From Serratia plymuthica NBRC 102599 (GTDB lineage Bacteria > Pseudomonadota > Gammaproteobacteria > Enterobacterales > Enterobacteriaceae), in contig NZ_BCTU01000009.1 in assembly GCF_001590925.1 (NCBI RefSeq), positions 1 through 64,000 on the forward strand: a stretch of DNA of 64,000 bases. The letters run 5' to 3'. A program made the translations under genes and the position numbers. Below, one piece after another: positions 28,881 through 38,850 of this stretch; the stretch's first letter is position 1, and each line of letters begins with the position of its first letter. The notes beneath the pieces were generated by a model, which was given only the letters and a program-made list of their open reading frames with translations, had not been told where the DNA came from and made no database searches.

Positions 28881-30266
28881 ATGATGACGGATAAAGTCCG
28901 TATTGACACTTTAGTTGCGAATTCATTAAACGGAAACAATGAAACCTATTTGGCGAGACAGGCCGAATTTGAATCGAATGTCAGGAGTTATCCGCGCAAA
29001 TTGCCACTGGCCATTGCCAAAGCAGAGGGCGTGTGGATCACAGACGTTGAGAATAATCAGTATCTTGACTGCCTGGCTGGCGCCGGAACCTTGGCGCTTG
29101 GGCACAACCACCCTGACATGCTGAAAAGCATCCAAGATGTCATTACCAGCGGCTTGCCGTTACATACTCTCGATCTGACAACGCCGTTGAAAGATCGTTT
29201 CTCCGAATATCTGCTCTCCTTGTTACCCGGCCAGGGTAAAGAGTATTGCCTGCAGTTCACCGGCCCTTCCGGCGCAGACGCCGTTGAAGCCGCACTGAAA
29301 CTGGCAAAAAAACACACTGGCCGCTCCGGCGTGATCAGCTTCTCCGGCGGCTATCATGGCATGACCCATGGCGCGCTGGCGGTAACGGGTAACCTGTCAC
29401 CGAAAGAAGCCATCAACGGCATGATGCCGGAAGTCCAGTTTATGCCTTACCCGCACCTGTACCGCTGCCCGCTGGGCATTGGCGGCGAGGCTGGCGTCAA
29501 GGCATTGACCTACTATTTCGAAAACCTGATCAATGACGTCGAAAGCGGCGTACGTAAACCTGCGGCCGTCATTCTGGAAGCCGTTCAGGGTGAAGGCGGC
29601 GTTAACCCGGCCCCGGCCGAGTGGTTGCAGCGCATTCGCAAAGTCACTCAGGAACACGGCATTTTGCTGATCATCGATGAAGTTCAGGCCGGCTTTGCGC
29701 GTACCGGCAAATTCTTCGCCTTTGAGCACGCGGGCATTGAGCCGGACATCATCGTGATGTCCAAAGCCGTAGGCGGCGGTTTGCCATTGGCCGTATTGGC
29801 CATCAAGAAGCAGTTTGACGCCTGGGAACCTGGCCACCATACCGGTACCTTCCGCGGCAACCAATTGGCGATGGCGACCGGCCTGACCACCCTGCAGCAC
29901 CTTAAAGACAACCAGATTGCCGAAAAAGTGGCCACCCAGGGCGAATGGCTAAAAGCCAAACTGGCCGAGCTGCAAAAGCGTTACCCGGTGATAGGTCACG
30001 TGCGTGGCCTGGGCTTGATGATTGGTATTGAGATCGTTAAACCTGGCGAAGCCCAAGATCATATGGGTTGCTACCCTGCCGATGGCCAATTATCCGCACT
30101 GCTGCAGAAAAAATGCTTTGAAGCCGGGCTGATTCTGGAGCGCGGTGGCCGCAATGGTTGCGTACTGCGTCTGCTGCCTTCCCTGCTGATCACCAACGAT
30201 GAGTTGGGTATTTTCCTGGATAAATTTGAACAAGCCCTGTTAGCGGCCGGCGTCAAACCCGTCTGA
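28881..30266 (+). CDS. dat: Diaminobutyrate-2-oxoglutarate aminotransferase
   Basis: 461 residues, a class III PLP aminotransferase that makes L-2,4-diaminobutyrate from aspartate semialdehyde with glutamate as donor. Seen: [16 protein letters not shown] (PLP phosphate region), [23 protein letters not shown] with the PLP-binding Asp (D266), and the Schiff-base Lys in MSKAVGGG (K295). GGAGAGAT precedes the ATG. The next gene, 9 bp downstream, is the decarboxylase that uses its product, the classic dat-ddc pair of Acinetobacter and enterobacteria. No ectoine genes follow, so 1,3-diaminopropane is the expected end product. Confidence 0.95.
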   Translation: MMTDKVRIDTLVANSLNGNNETYLARQAEFESNVRSYPRKLPLAIAKAEGVWITDVENNQYLDCLAGAGTLALGHNHPDMLKSIQDVITSGLPLHTLDLTTPLKDRFSEYLLSLLPGQGKEYCLQFTGPSGADAVEAALKLAKKHTGRSGVISFSGGYHGMTHGALAVTGNLSPKEAINGMMPEVQFMPYPHLYRCPLGIGGEAGVKALTYYFENLINDVESGVRKPAAVILEAVQGEGGVNPAPAEWLQRIRKVTQEHGILLIIDEVQAGFARTGKFFAFEHAGIEPDIIVMSKAVGGGLPLAVLAIKKQFDAWEPGHHTGTFRGNQLAMATGLTTLQHLKDNQIAEKVATQGEWLKAKLAELQKRYPVIGHVRGLGLMIGIEIVKPGEAQDHMGCYPADGQLSALLQKKCFEAGLILERGGRNGCVLRLLPSLLITNDELGIFLDKFEQALLAAGVKPV

Positions 30267-30275
30267 GTGGAGTGA

Positions 30276-31757
30276 ATGACCGCGATGTCCAAGTTAAACC
30301 CGATTCTGGCGGCCTCGGCGCAAAGCACCGAGGCATACCAGCAAGCGATTGCACAAAGTACCCAGGCCGTTGTGCAGTGGCTGCAACAACCTGAGATGTA
30401 TCAGGGCAAAACCGTTGCCGAACTGCGTGAACGCATTACGCTCGATTTCAATCCACAGGGCCTGGGCAACCAAGCCGCGATTGAACGCGCGATTGAGTAC
30501 TTTTTAAAAGACAGCCTGTCGGTTCACCACCCGCAGTGCGTGGCGCATTTGCATTGCCCAAGCCTGGTGGTCAGCCAGGCCGCTGAGGTCTTGATTAACG
30601 CCACCAACCAAAGCATGGACTCCTGGGATCAAAGCCCATCCGCCACCATCATCGAGATGAAATTGATCGAATGGTTGCGCACCCAGGTGGGTTACCAGCC
30701 TGGCGATGCCGGGGTGTTCACCAGCGGCGGTACCCAGAGCAACCTGATGGGCCTGATGTTGGCGCGCGATGCCTTCTTTGCGCGCCAGGGGCACTCTATC
30801 CAGCAGGATGGCCTGGTCGGCAACCTGAAAAAGATTAAAGTCTTGTGTTCTGAAAACGCCCACTTCTCGGTGCAAAAGAACATGGCGTTGCTGGGTCTGG
30901 GTTATCAATCCGTCACGCTGGTGAAAACCGATCGGTTCGCGCGTATGGACCTGAACGATTTAGCCGAAAAAGTGACGCAGGCCGAAGCCAATGGCGAGCA
31001 GATCCTGGCGATTGTAGCGACCGCAGGCACCACGGATGCCGGCGCTATCGATCCCCTGCGCGCTATCGCGCAGTTGGCGGCGAAACACCAGATCTGGGTG
31101 CATGTCGATGCGGCCTGGGGCGGTGCATTGTTGCTGTCGGAGAAATACCGCGATTATCTGGATGGCATTGAATTGGTGGATTCCATTACGTTGGACTTCC
31201 ATAAGCAATTCTTCCAAACCATCAGTTGCGGCGCCTTCTTGTTGAAAGAAGCCCGTCACTATGAGCTGATGCGCTATCAGGCGGCCTACCTGAACTCCGA
31301 GTTCGACGAAGCGCAAGGCGTGCCGAACCTGGTGTCCAAATCGCTGCAAACCACCCGCCGTTTCGATGCGTTGAAACTGTGGATGGGTCTGGAAGCGCTG
31401 GGGCAAAAGCAGTACGCGGAGATCATCGATCACGGCGTTACGCTGGCGCAGCAGGTTGCGCACTACATCGGCGATCAACCGTCGCTGGAACTGGTTATGC
31501 AGCCGCAGTTGGCCAGCGTCCTGTTCCGTTACCTCCCGCCACAGTTGGCGGCGAGCGGCGATGCGGCGATTGCCTTGCTCAACCAACGGATTGGCGATGC
31601 TCTGCTGGAATCGGGCCGCGCCAACGTGGGCGTTACCGAGTTTGATGGCGTCACCTGCCTGAAAATGACGTTATTGAACCCGACCGTCAGCCTGGAAGAC
31701 ATTAAAGTGTTGCTGGCGCTGGTGGAAACCACTGCACAGCAGTTGCCGACCGCTTAA
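30276..31757 (+). CDS. ddc: L-2,4-diaminobutyrate decarboxylase
   Basis: 493 residues, a group II PLP decarboxylase. Motifs: TSGGTQSNLMGL, the His stacking on PLP in NAHFSVQK (H196), Asp in VHVDAAWGG (D278) and the Schiff-base Lys in LDFHKQFFQ (K310). It turns L-2,4-diaminobutyrate into 1,3-diaminopropane, a precursor of norspermidine and some siderophores. GGAG lies just before the chosen ATG at 30276; a second ATG at 30285 is also possible. A strong terminator follows at 31783-31815. Confidence 0.95.
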   Translation: MTAMSKLNPILAASAQSTEAYQQAIAQSTQAVVQWLQQPEMYQGKTVAELRERITLDFNPQGLGNQAAIERAIEYFLKDSLSVHHPQCVAHLHCPSLVVSQAAEVLINATNQSMDSWDQSPSATIIEMKLIEWLRTQVGYQPGDAGVFTSGGTQSNLMGLMLARDAFFARQGHSIQQDGLVGNLKKIKVLCSENAHFSVQKNMALLGLGYQSVTLVKTDRFARMDLNDLAEKVTQAEANGEQILAIVATAGTTDAGAIDPLRAIAQLAAKHQIWVHVDAAWGGALLLSEKYRDYLDGIELVDSITLDFHKQFFQTISCGAFLLKEARHYELMRYQAAYLNSEFDEAQGVPNLVSKSLQTTRRFDALKLWMGLEALGQKQYAEIIDHGVTLAQQVAHYIGDQPSLELVMQPQLASVLFRYLPPQLAASGDAAIALLNQRIGDALLESGRANVGVTEFDGVTCLKMTLLNPTVSLEDIKVLLALVETTAQQLPTA

Positions 31758-31782
31758 ACCCGGTTTGCCGTTAACTGCAGTT

Positions 31783-31815
31783 AAAAGCCGATAGCATTCT
31801 GCTATCGGCTTTTTT
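31783..31815 (+). terminator. Rho-independent terminator of dat-ddc
   Basis: GCCGATAGCA-TTC-TGCTATCGGC, a perfect 10-bp stem followed by TTTTTT, with matching A-run upstream, so it works in both directions and also serves the convergent azlCD operon. Confidence 0.93.
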
Positions 31816-31867
31816 ATTGCGATCGCAGAAGTTTCTCCCCTCGACGATGTCCCGAGAAACCTGACCA

Positions 31868-32164
31868 TCAGCTAAGCACTATCTGCAGCATGCCCAGTGA
31901 GGCTATGGAAATAATCAGCGTCGGCAGCATCGAAAACCGAATAGCGCAGCCTATCGCGATAAACATGGCGATGATTTCTGCCGGATTGGACGACACAAAG
32001 TAAGGTGAGATGGCTGACACCATTACGCATCCGGGCGCACTTTCCATGACGCTTCTTGCGCGGGGGCTGAGGTGGCGATTTCTCAAGACAAGATACCCCA
32101 GTATCCGGCTCAGATAGGTCACTAACGCCATCCCGGCGATGGTTAAACAGGCAGCCCAGCTCAT
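31868..32164 (-). CDS. azlD: AzlD-family small subunit of branched-chain amino acid exporter
   Basis: 98 residues with three or four hydrophobic helices and the AzlD-typical TYLSRILGYLVL near the N-terminus. AzlC and AzlD (YgaZ/YgaH in E. coli) form an inner-membrane exporter of branched-chain amino acids or methionine. Its start overlaps the azlC stop by 4 bp (ATGA), so the two are translationally coupled. Confidence 0.88.
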   Translation of the reverse strand: MSWAACLTIAGMALVTYLSRILGYLVLRNRHLSPRARSVMESAPGCVMVSAISPYFVSSNPAEIIAMFIAIGCAIRFSMLPTLIISIASLGMLQIVLS

Positions 32165-32877
32165 TGATTTTTATCTCCCCAGAACCATGCCGCCAATAAC
32201 CCGCTGAACGTTCCTGCAAGCACATAGGCATGGCCCGGAATGACAAGATACACCGCCGCGGCAACCGCCAGGCTGACCAACCAGGGGCGGGCAGCCCGAT
32301 ATCCTTTCCACATTCCCCGAAGAAGGACAATAAACGTAGCGGGAAAAGCCATCGCGAAACCATACTCTTCTACATTTCCCAATATTGGGCCAACCAGGCA
32401 CCCCAGCACCGAAAATCCCACCCAGACGGGATAAAAAGGGAAACAGGCCCCGAGGAAGTAAGGCATGGAGAGGCTCTTATCCGCCGGCATGATGGCGGCA
32501 TTCTTCAGGGTTTTAGAATAGGCCACCGCCCAGCCCTCATCAGCCATCAGGAAAAGTGCCGGCAGCACTTTACGACGAGGAAGATGCTTGAGGTAAGGCG
32601 TCAGAGCCGCTCCCATAATGATATGCCTGCTGTTGATCAAAAATGTCAGCAAAATGATGGTCAGTACCGGCAGCGGTTCCTGCCAGAGCTGGATGGCCGC
32701 AAACTCCGAGCCACCGGCAAAGTTCAGCACCGTCATCAGGCCAAGCTCTGGCGTGGTAAGACCGGCCTTTGATGCCTGGGCGCCTAAAACCAGAGCGTAA
32801 GGCGCAATGGCGAGCAGCAAGGGGATTCCATCTTTCACTCCCTGTGTAAACGAATTACTGCGAGAATAATTATCCAT
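32161..32877 (-). CDS. azlC: AzlC-family large subunit of branched-chain amino acid exporter
   Basis: 238 residues from the ATG at 32877 (a GTG lies one codon earlier). Family features: GVKDGIPLLLAIAPYALVLG at the N-terminus, NFAGGSEFAAIQLW and INSRHIIMGAALTPYL. Five or six TM helices. It works with the coupled AzlD. A LysR gene is divergent 260 bp away; LysR-type control of azlCD is plausible but no operator was identified. Confidence 0.9.
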   Translation of the reverse strand: MDNYSRSNSFTQGVKDGIPLLLAIAPYALVLGAQASKAGLTTPELGLMTVLNFAGGSEFAAIQLWQEPLPVLTIILLTFLINSRHIIMGAALTPYLKHLPRRKVLPALFLMADEGWAVAYSKTLKNAAIMPADKSLSMPYFLGACFPFYPVWVGFSVLGCLVGPILGNVEEYGFAMAFPATFIVLLRGMWKGYRAARPWLVSLAVAAAVYLVIPGHAYVLAGTFSGLLAAWFWGDKNQ

Positions 32878-33141
32878 CACATAATGTCCTTCGGTTTCCC
32901 CACCTTAAGGTAAGGCGTTAAGGCGATACAATTTACGGTACTGATATAAAAACAAAATTGAGCATTTTGGGCCGCCAATACGATAACCTCAAACGGCAAT
33001 ATTTGTCTGCCGAATAATGTAGATCCGACAGACGGAAGCGGCCTTGGCGTAGGATATAATAGAAGGCGGAAGACGCAGCATTGGCCTTGATAACCTGCAC
33101 AGAACGCCTTCTCTCTTTTTCTTTGGTTCAGGATACAAAGC

Positions 33142-34077
33142 ATGATGACTGATCCCGATCTCAACCTGCTCATTGCCCTCGACGTGTTACTGGCCGAAGG
33201 CAGCGTGGCCGGCGCGGCGCGGCGTCTTGGGTTAAGCGCCTCGGCCATGAGCCGCACGCTCAGCCGCTTGCGCACGGCAACCGGCGATCCTTTACTGGTG
33301 CGCGCCGGGCGCAATATGGTGCTGACACCTTATGCCGAAGAGATACGCGAGCGTACGCAAAATACCGTTTTTGAGGCACGCGCCGTGCTCCGCCCTTCTG
33401 CAGCAGAGCTGGATCCGGCCACGCTGGAACGCACCTTTATCCTGCGTACCAACGACGGCTTTGTGGAGGCTTTTGGCCCAGCGCTTATCGCGGCGGCAGC
33501 GGCGGCGGCCCCTTTAGTGCGCCTGCGCTTTGCGCCAAAACCCGAGAAAAGCTCAAAGCCTTTGCGAGAAGGCTTGGTTGATCTCGAGATCGGCGTGTTG
33601 GGTGACATGGGGCCGGAAATACGCCTGCAAGCGCTATTCAGGGACAGGTTCGTAGGGGTGGCAAGAAAGGGACATCCGCTGGCGCTACAGCCTGACGTGA
33701 CCCTTGAGCACTATGTTGCCTGCGGGCACGTTGTCGCCTCGCGCAGCGGGCGGATAAACGGGCCGGTGGACCAGGCGCTGGCGGAGTTGGGGCTGGAGCG
33801 GAACATCGCCGCCGTGGTGCCGAGCTTTCCCGCCGCGCTGGCGGTGGCTCAGGCGTCTGACCTGGTGGCGCTGGTGCCCGCCTCTTTTCTTATCAATCAA
33901 CCCATCGTTAGTGGGAACGGGGTTGTCGCCGCACTTTTCGCTTTTGAACTGCCGGTAAAAACCCAGGGCATTACCGTCTCGCAAATGTGGCATCCGCGCT
34001 CCGAAGTGGATCCGGCCCATCGTTGGCTTCGGCAATTGGTATTGACTGTTTGCCGCCGGCAAGCACCGGAGTCATGA
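33142..34077 (+). CDS. LysR-family transcriptional regulator
   Basis: 311 residues with a standard N-terminal helix-turn-helix: DLNLLIALDVLLAEGSVAGA, then ASAMSRTLSRLRTATGDPLL. The effector domain shares SDLVALVP and DPAHRWLRQ with the truncated LysR at the window start, so they are close relatives. AGGATACAAAGC precedes the ATG. It is divergent from azlC, its possible target. Effector unknown. Confidence 0.9.
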   Translation: MMTDPDLNLLIALDVLLAEGSVAGAARRLGLSASAMSRTLSRLRTATGDPLLVRAGRNMVLTPYAEEIRERTQNTVFEARAVLRPSAAELDPATLERTFILRTNDGFVEAFGPALIAAAAAAAPLVRLRFAPKPEKSSKPLREGLVDLEIGVLGDMGPEIRLQALFRDRFVGVARKGHPLALQPDVTLEHYVACGHVVASRSGRINGPVDQALAELGLERNIAAVVPSFPAALAVAQASDLVALVPASFLINQPIVSGNGVVAALFAFELPVKTQGITVSQMWHPRSEVDPAHRWLRQLVLTVCRRQAPES

Positions 34078-34258
34078 AAAAGCAAACAGATGCCGTGATG
34101 TGTTTCTTATGCCGGAGTAAAACGTCGGATAGAGTAATACAAGCTTGAACGGTTTAGGGCAAAGAGAACCCAAAGGAGCGTTGGGCTGGATAATTACGCA
34201 GCGCAACCATTATTATGAAAGGTATTTATTGGTTTGATTCATTTGGCTTTAATAGTGC

Positions 34259-34315
34259 CCACTATGCAGTGCATTAAAACGATGACGCCCAATCAATCGA
34301 AGCACTGCATAGTGG
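34259..34315. repeat. Perfect 14-bp inverted repeat with 29-nt spacer
   Basis: CCACTATGCAGTGC (34259-34272) and its exact complement GCACTGCATAGTGG (34302-34315). No T-run follows. It could be a long hairpin, a recombination site or the relic of a small mobile element; I cannot assign it. Confidence 0.75.
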
Positions 34316-34380
34316 AGCGGGAATATTAACGTAATGAATTCGGATTTCTAACCTTATGTAACTAAAGAAACCGAAAATAC

Positions 34381-34426
34381 AAAGATAAAAGCGCCAGAAA
34401 TATCGAAGACACAATATATTGGCGCT
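34381..34426 (-). terminator. Terminator of the peptidase gene
   Basis: AGCGCCA (34390-34396) pairs with TGGCGCT (34420-34426), with more A/T pairs inside. On the minus strand it is followed by TTTATCTTT, 28 bp after the peptidase stop. Confidence 0.75.
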
Positions 34427-34453
34427 CACCGGTCTATTAATTATCCATCAAGG

Positions 34454-35998
34454 CTAACACTTTTTATTGGCCCTTACTTTTTCAGGGGAAATAAAATAAT
34501 CAATCACTTCATCATCTACGCATTGATTGACGTTGGAAAGCGCAATCGTATGCCCGTCGCCATTCACCGTAATCAAAGGGCTGTTAAAAAACGTCGCCAT
34601 CCGTTTGGCCCCCTCATAAGGGGTAGCGGGATCATAACGTTGTGCAACAAATAACAAAGGCGGCAATTCGGCAGACACTACGGGAGTATGCGCCGGCATC
34701 GTGCCTTTAAATGGCCAGAGGTCGCAGACATTGCGTGGAGACTGCGTCTTTACCGGATAGTTACTGAAAGGGGATGCATCCACTAGCTTCTGCTCTTTGA
34801 GCCGGCTCTGTTCAAGATTCTCACCCGGATTGGCCGAATCTATGCAGCCGATCAAGGTTAAATTAGCGGCCTCTTCGTCGGCAGCGCTTGCCACGCCCAC
34901 ATCAGCGCTGCTGTTTGCCTGGTTACGGGGTTTGGAGGAATTTACCGCTTTAGGGCGTGCGTTTTGTTCTGCCTCCGTAGCCTGATCAGCGGTTTTATCC
35001 AAAACGGCCAGAGCCTGGTAATCAAACTTGTCGCTATCGATTGAACGCAGCAATTTGGCCAGTTCCGGCCAATCTTCTGAAGAATAAAGCGTTTTTGTGG
35101 TCGCACTAATAATGGCGTCCGAGCCTATATCATTGCCATTTTCATCCCTCAGCGCCAGGTTATCTACTTTTTCCAGCAATGAATGATAGTTCGCCGTGGC
35201 ATCGGCTTTCGTTAATGGGCACTGCTGTTCTTCTTCACAATAAGCGGCAAAACGTTCGAATGACCGCTGGAATGACAATGCCTGTTTGTAATCACTGCTG
35301 AACGCATCGTCCGAGATGTCCATCACCCCATCAAATACCAGAGCCCTTATATTCTTCGGAAAGCGCTCTGCGTAGAGTGCCGCTACCTGAGTCCCGTATG
35401 AAAAGGCGATAGCATTCAGTTTATCCTCACCCAAAGCGGCTCTGATAATGTCCACATCATTGACCGCCTCATCCGTACCCAGGTGTTTCAGGACATTGAG
35501 CGTCGTGCGATTAATACAGCCTTCCAGCCAGGTCCGGCTCACTTTTTCGGCCTCTGTGGTATTAAGCGCATTCTCGGCATTGTCGGCATTGTTGTCCGGC
35601 TGAGTGGAACATGTAATTTTTGGCCTGGATTGCCCGACGCCTCGAGGGTCATAACCGATAATATCGAAACTTTCATTGAGTTCTTCCGTTTCGATAGGCA
35701 CCTGTATCCCCGGCAGCCCCGGCCCGCCGGGAATAGACAGCACGCTGCCCTGCTTCTCACCGGTCGCAGGCAGGCGTGTGACTGCCAGTTTGACTTTTTG
35801 ATGGCTACTGCCGCCGCCGTAGGATAAAGGCGCTTCCACATAGCCGCATTGCAGCCGCGCAAGGATCTCTCCCCCGTCGAACCATTGATTAAACGAACTG
35901 TTTTTGCAGGAAACCCAGGATATCGGCTGAGTTTGGCTGGCAAAAGCCGCTGGTGGGCAAAAAATGACGGCAATAAAGGCTATTGTCGGAAACTTCAC
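34454..35998 (-). CDS. Secreted alpha/beta-hydrolase, tripeptidyl aminopeptidase type
   Basis: 514 residues from a GTG at 35998, preceded by GAGGGGGGAGT. The signal peptide ends AAFA before SQTQ. Alpha/beta-hydrolase core: oxyanion segment SIPGGPGLPG, YDPRGVGQS, and the nucleophile elbow AFSYGTQ (GxSxG-like, Ser in FSYG). The C-terminal part has the TAP-like region LLFVAQRYDPATPYEGAKRM and the His in GDGHTIAL. Cys residues suggest disulfides. A low-complexity insertion rich in Ala, Asn and Ser (about residues 350-395) is unusual. Relatives release tripeptides or prolyl residues from peptides; the substrate is inferred. It ends with its own terminator. Confidence 0.8.
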   Translation of the reverse strand: MKFPTIAFIAVIFCPPAAFASQTQPISWVSCKNSSFNQWFDGGEILARLQCGYVEAPLSYGGGSSHQKVKLAVTRLPATGEKQGSVLSIPGGPGLPGIQVPIETEELNESFDIIGYDPRGVGQSRPKITCSTQPDNNADNAENALNTTEAEKVSRTWLEGCINRTTLNVLKHLGTDEAVNDVDIIRAALGEDKLNAIAFSYGTQVAALYAERFPKNIRALVFDGVMDISDDAFSSDYKQALSFQRSFERFAAYCEEEQQCPLTKADATANYHSLLEKVDNLALRDENGNDIGSDAIISATTKTLYSSEDWPELAKLLRSIDSDKFDYQALAVLDKTADQATEAEQNARPKAVNSSKPRNQANSSADVGVASAADEEAANLTLIGCIDSANPGENLEQSRLKEQKLVDASPFSNYPVKTQSPRNVCDLWPFKGTMPAHTPVVSAELPPLLFVAQRYDPATPYEGAKRMATFFNSPLITVNGDGHTIALSNVNQCVDDEVIDYFISPEKVRANKKC

Positions 35999-36394
35999 AC
36001 TCCCCCCTCGATGAAACAAAATTAAGGCTATAAATCGTCCAGACCTTAGTTATATACGGCAAATACTCGCAAGAAATTAATGAAACTAAATAAACTCACT
36101 TTTTACAGGCCGACTTTTCTTAGGGGATGTCTCAAGGCCGGGCGAAAAAGTAGTTTAGGTAGGTAACTAAAGGGTGCTGCGCAATGGCATACTGAGAATC
36201 ATCCTCAGGTTTTTATTAATAATTCGTGTCAAAAGCAACATATACTTAACAGCCTAACGAATCAAATGGTACAATTCAGCGCATTCACTGTTTAATTTTT
36301 TGCCACGCACCCCGCCATAAAGCAAAGTGCGGCGCAACGATTACACTTTGGGAAACGAGTAGTAAGACACATTATTTTCGGAGACCGCCTGAAC
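35999..36394. other. Divergent region between the peptidase and gcd
   Basis: Nearly 400 bp with no gene. A weak hairpin CTGAG/CTCAG with a following GTTTTTATT lies at 36192-36208. Both promoters must be here; I saw no clear operator. Confidence 0.4.
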
Positions 36395-38830
36395 ATGTCT
36401 GATTCAACTGCCCGGCCGGGTATAAAGCTTAAATTATGGTGTTGTTTATTAGGGGTAATTCTTGCCGTTACCGGCTTATTTTTCGCCATTGCCGGCGGAA
36501 AGTTAGTCTCGCTCGGCGGCAGCGCCTACTTCCTGATTGCCGGTATCGTCACCCTGCTTTCCGCCATCCAATTCTTCCGTCGCAAATCCTCGGCAGTCAC
36601 GCTGTTCCTGCTGGTTTTCATCGGTACGCTGATTTGGTCAGTGGCCGACGCCGGTTTTGATTTCTGGCCTTTGATTTCGCGGCTGATGGTGCCAACCGGC
36701 CTGATGATTCTGGCCTTCCTTAGCTGGCCTGCACTGCGTAAACCGGAAGGGAAATCGCCGCTGGCGAAACTCTCTTATCTGCTCTCCGCCGTGTTGGCTG
36801 TGGGTATGATCGGCGCCTTCGTGCAGATGTTCCAGCCGCACCCCACCGTCGCTTTCAGCGGCCAGCAATTGCCGTTGATCCCGGTAGATAAAGCCAAACA
36901 GCAAAAAGACTGGGACAACTACGGCAATACCCCAGGCGGCAGCCGGTTCGTGGCGCTTGATCAGATCACCCGCGATAACGTGAAAGATCTGAAAGTCGCC
37001 TGGACCTTCCATACTGGCGATACGCCGATCAGCCCTGGCGGCAACGGCGCAGAGGACCAACAAACGCCGCTGCAAATCGGCAACCGCATCTTCCTGTGTA
37101 CGCCGCACAACAACGTCATCGCCGTCGAAGCCGACAGTGGGAAAGCGATCTGGAAGCGCGAAATCAACGCGCAATCGCAGGTCTGGAACCGCTGCCGCGG
37201 CCTGGCCTACTTCGACGCCACCAAAACCCTGCCGGAACCGACGGTCCCTGGTTCAACGCCTGCGGCACCGGTCCAGCTTGCGGCCGGTGACAGCTGTCAG
37301 CGCCGTATTCTGATGAACACCATCGATGCGCGCCTGGTGGCGATCAACGCCGATAACGGTGAGTTCTGCCAGCACTTTGGCAACAACGGCATCGTCGATC
37401 TGAAAGCCGGGCTGGGCGATGCCTCGGATCCGAAATACCAGTTGACCTCCGCCCCTACGCTGGCGGGCACCACCGTCGTCGTGGGTGGCCGCGTGGCCGA
37501 TAACGTGCAAACCGACATGCCTGGCGGCGTGTTGCGTGGTTTTAACGTGATCACCGGTGAAATGCGTTGGGCGTTCGATCCGGGCAATCAAGACCCGAAC
37601 GCGGCGTTGAAGCCGGGCCAAACCTTTGTGCGCAGTACGCCGAACTCCTGGGCACCGATGTCCTACGATCCGGCGATGAACACCGTATTCATGCCGATGG
37701 GCAGCTCTTCCGTGGATCTCTGGGGTGCTAACCGCAACGCTCTGGACCACAAATACGGCGCGTCCATTCTGGCGCTCGATGCGACAACCGGGAAAGAAAA
37801 GTGGGTTTATCAGACCGTACATAACGATCTGTGGGATTTCGATGTCCCTATGCAACCGAGCCTGATCGATTTCCCGATGAAGGACGGCACCACCCGCCCT
37901 GCACTGGTCTTCGGCGGCAAAACCGGGCAGATCTTCGTGCTGGATCGCCATACCGGCAAACCCCTGACCGAAGTGAAAGAACTGCCGGTGAAAACCCGTA
38001 ACATCCCGGGCGAGCAATATTCGGCGACTCAGCCCTTCTCTGTCGGCATGCCGCAGATTGGCGCAGAGAAGTTAACCGAATCCGACATGTGGGGCGCAAC
38101 ACCGTTCGATCAGTTGATGTGCCGCATCAGCTTTAAATCGATGCGTTATGATGGCCTGTTCACCGCACCGGACACCGATCTCTCTCTCAGCTTCCCCGGC
38201 TCGTTGGGCGGCATGAACTGGGGTGGATTGTCTACCGATCCGAACAACCACTACATCTTCGCCAACGATATGCGTTTGGGCCTGTGGGTGCAGATGATCC
38301 CGCAAAAAATCGACCCCAACGCGCCGGCCAGCAACGGTGGTGAATCGGTTAACGCCGGCATGGGCGCCGTGCCGTTAAAAGGCACCCCTTACGGCGTCAA
38401 CAAGAACCGCTTTATGTCGCCGCTGGGCATTCCGTGCCAGAAACCGCCGTTCGGCACCCTGTCCGCTATCGATCTGAAAACCCAGAAAGTGGTGTGGCAA
38501 GTACCGGCGGGTACCGTGCAGGATACCGGGCCATTCGGCATTAAAATGCGCGCCCCAATGCCGGTAGGCATGCCAACGCTGGGCGGTACGCTGGCAACCC
38601 AGGGCGGCCTGGTATTTATCGCCGGCACCCAGGATTACTACCTGCGGGCATTTGATTCATCCACCGGTAAGGAAGTGTGGAAAGCGCGTCTGCCGGTCGG
38701 CAGCGGCGGCACCCCGATGAGCTACGTCTCACCGACCACCGGTAAGCAGTACATTCTTATCTCCGCCGGCGGCGCACGCCAGTCGCCGGACCGTGGCGAC
38801 TACGTGATCGCTTACGCGCTTGATAAGTAA
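36395..38830 (+). CDS. gcd: Membrane-bound PQQ-dependent glucose dehydrogenase
   Basis: 811 residues, close to E. coli Gcd (about 800). Five N-terminal TM helices (roughly residues 10-145) anchor it, followed by a periplasmic eight-bladed PQQ propeller with repeats such as WKREINAQSQVWNRC, GASILALDATTGKEKWVYQ and DFDVPMQPSLIDFP. It oxidises glucose to gluconolactone in the periplasm and passes electrons to ubiquinone. PQQ biosynthesis genes are not in this window, so cofactor supply must come from elsewhere. It is monocistronic, closed by a strong terminator at 38851. Confidence 0.96.
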   Translation: MSDSTARPGIKLKLWCCLLGVILAVTGLFFAIAGGKLVSLGGSAYFLIAGIVTLLSAIQFFRRKSSAVTLFLLVFIGTLIWSVADAGFDFWPLISRLMVPTGLMILAFLSWPALRKPEGKSPLAKLSYLLSAVLAVGMIGAFVQMFQPHPTVAFSGQQLPLIPVDKAKQQKDWDNYGNTPGGSRFVALDQITRDNVKDLKVAWTFHTGDTPISPGGNGAEDQQTPLQIGNRIFLCTPHNNVIAVEADSGKAIWKREINAQSQVWNRCRGLAYFDATKTLPEPTVPGSTPAAPVQLAAGDSCQRRILMNTIDARLVAINADNGEFCQHFGNNGIVDLKAGLGDASDPKYQLTSAPTLAGTTVVVGGRVADNVQTDMPGGVLRGFNVITGEMRWAFDPGNQDPNAALKPGQTFVRSTPNSWAPMSYDPAMNTVFMPMGSSSVDLWGANRNALDHKYGASILALDATTGKEKWVYQTVHNDLWDFDVPMQPSLIDFPMKDGTTRPALVFGGKTGQIFVLDRHTGKPLTEVKELPVKTRNIPGEQYSATQPFSVGMPQIGAEKLTESDMWGATPFDQLMCRISFKSMRYDGLFTAPDTDLSLSFPGSLGGMNWGGLSTDPNNHYIFANDMRLGLWVQMIPQKIDPNAPASNGGESVNAGMGAVPLKGTPYGVNKNRFMSPLGIPCQKPPFGTLSAIDLKTQKVVWQVPAGTVQDTGPFGIKMRAPMPVGMPTLGGTLATQGGLVFIAGTQDYYLRAFDSSTGKEVWKARLPVGSGGTPMSYVSPTTGKQYILISAGGARQSPDRGDYVIAYALDK

Positions 38831-38850
38831 CGTTCAAGCTTCGCAATAAC

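Larger units (their letters stand above)
34078..34453. other. Gap with a large inverted repeat
   Basis: About 375 bp with no gene between the LysR stop and the peptidase stop (convergent). It contains a perfect 14-bp inverted repeat (34259-34315) and the peptidase terminator (34381-34426), listed separately. Confidence 0.6.

Noticed and set aside
28666-28926. 86-codon minus-strand frame overlapping the dat start
   Set aside because: It overlaps the ribosome site and first codons of dat on the other strand, resembles no family, and its hydrophobic stretch comes from the AT-rich promoter region.
28881-31757. Ectoine biosynthesis
   Set aside because: The aminotransferase resembles EctB, but the next gene is a diaminobutyrate decarboxylase and no ectA or ectC is present, so 1,3-diaminopropane synthesis is the better reading.
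37253-38017. 254-codon minus-strand frame inside gcd
   Set aside because: Antisense to an unmistakable PQQ dehydrogenase; no ribosome site or recognisable domain.
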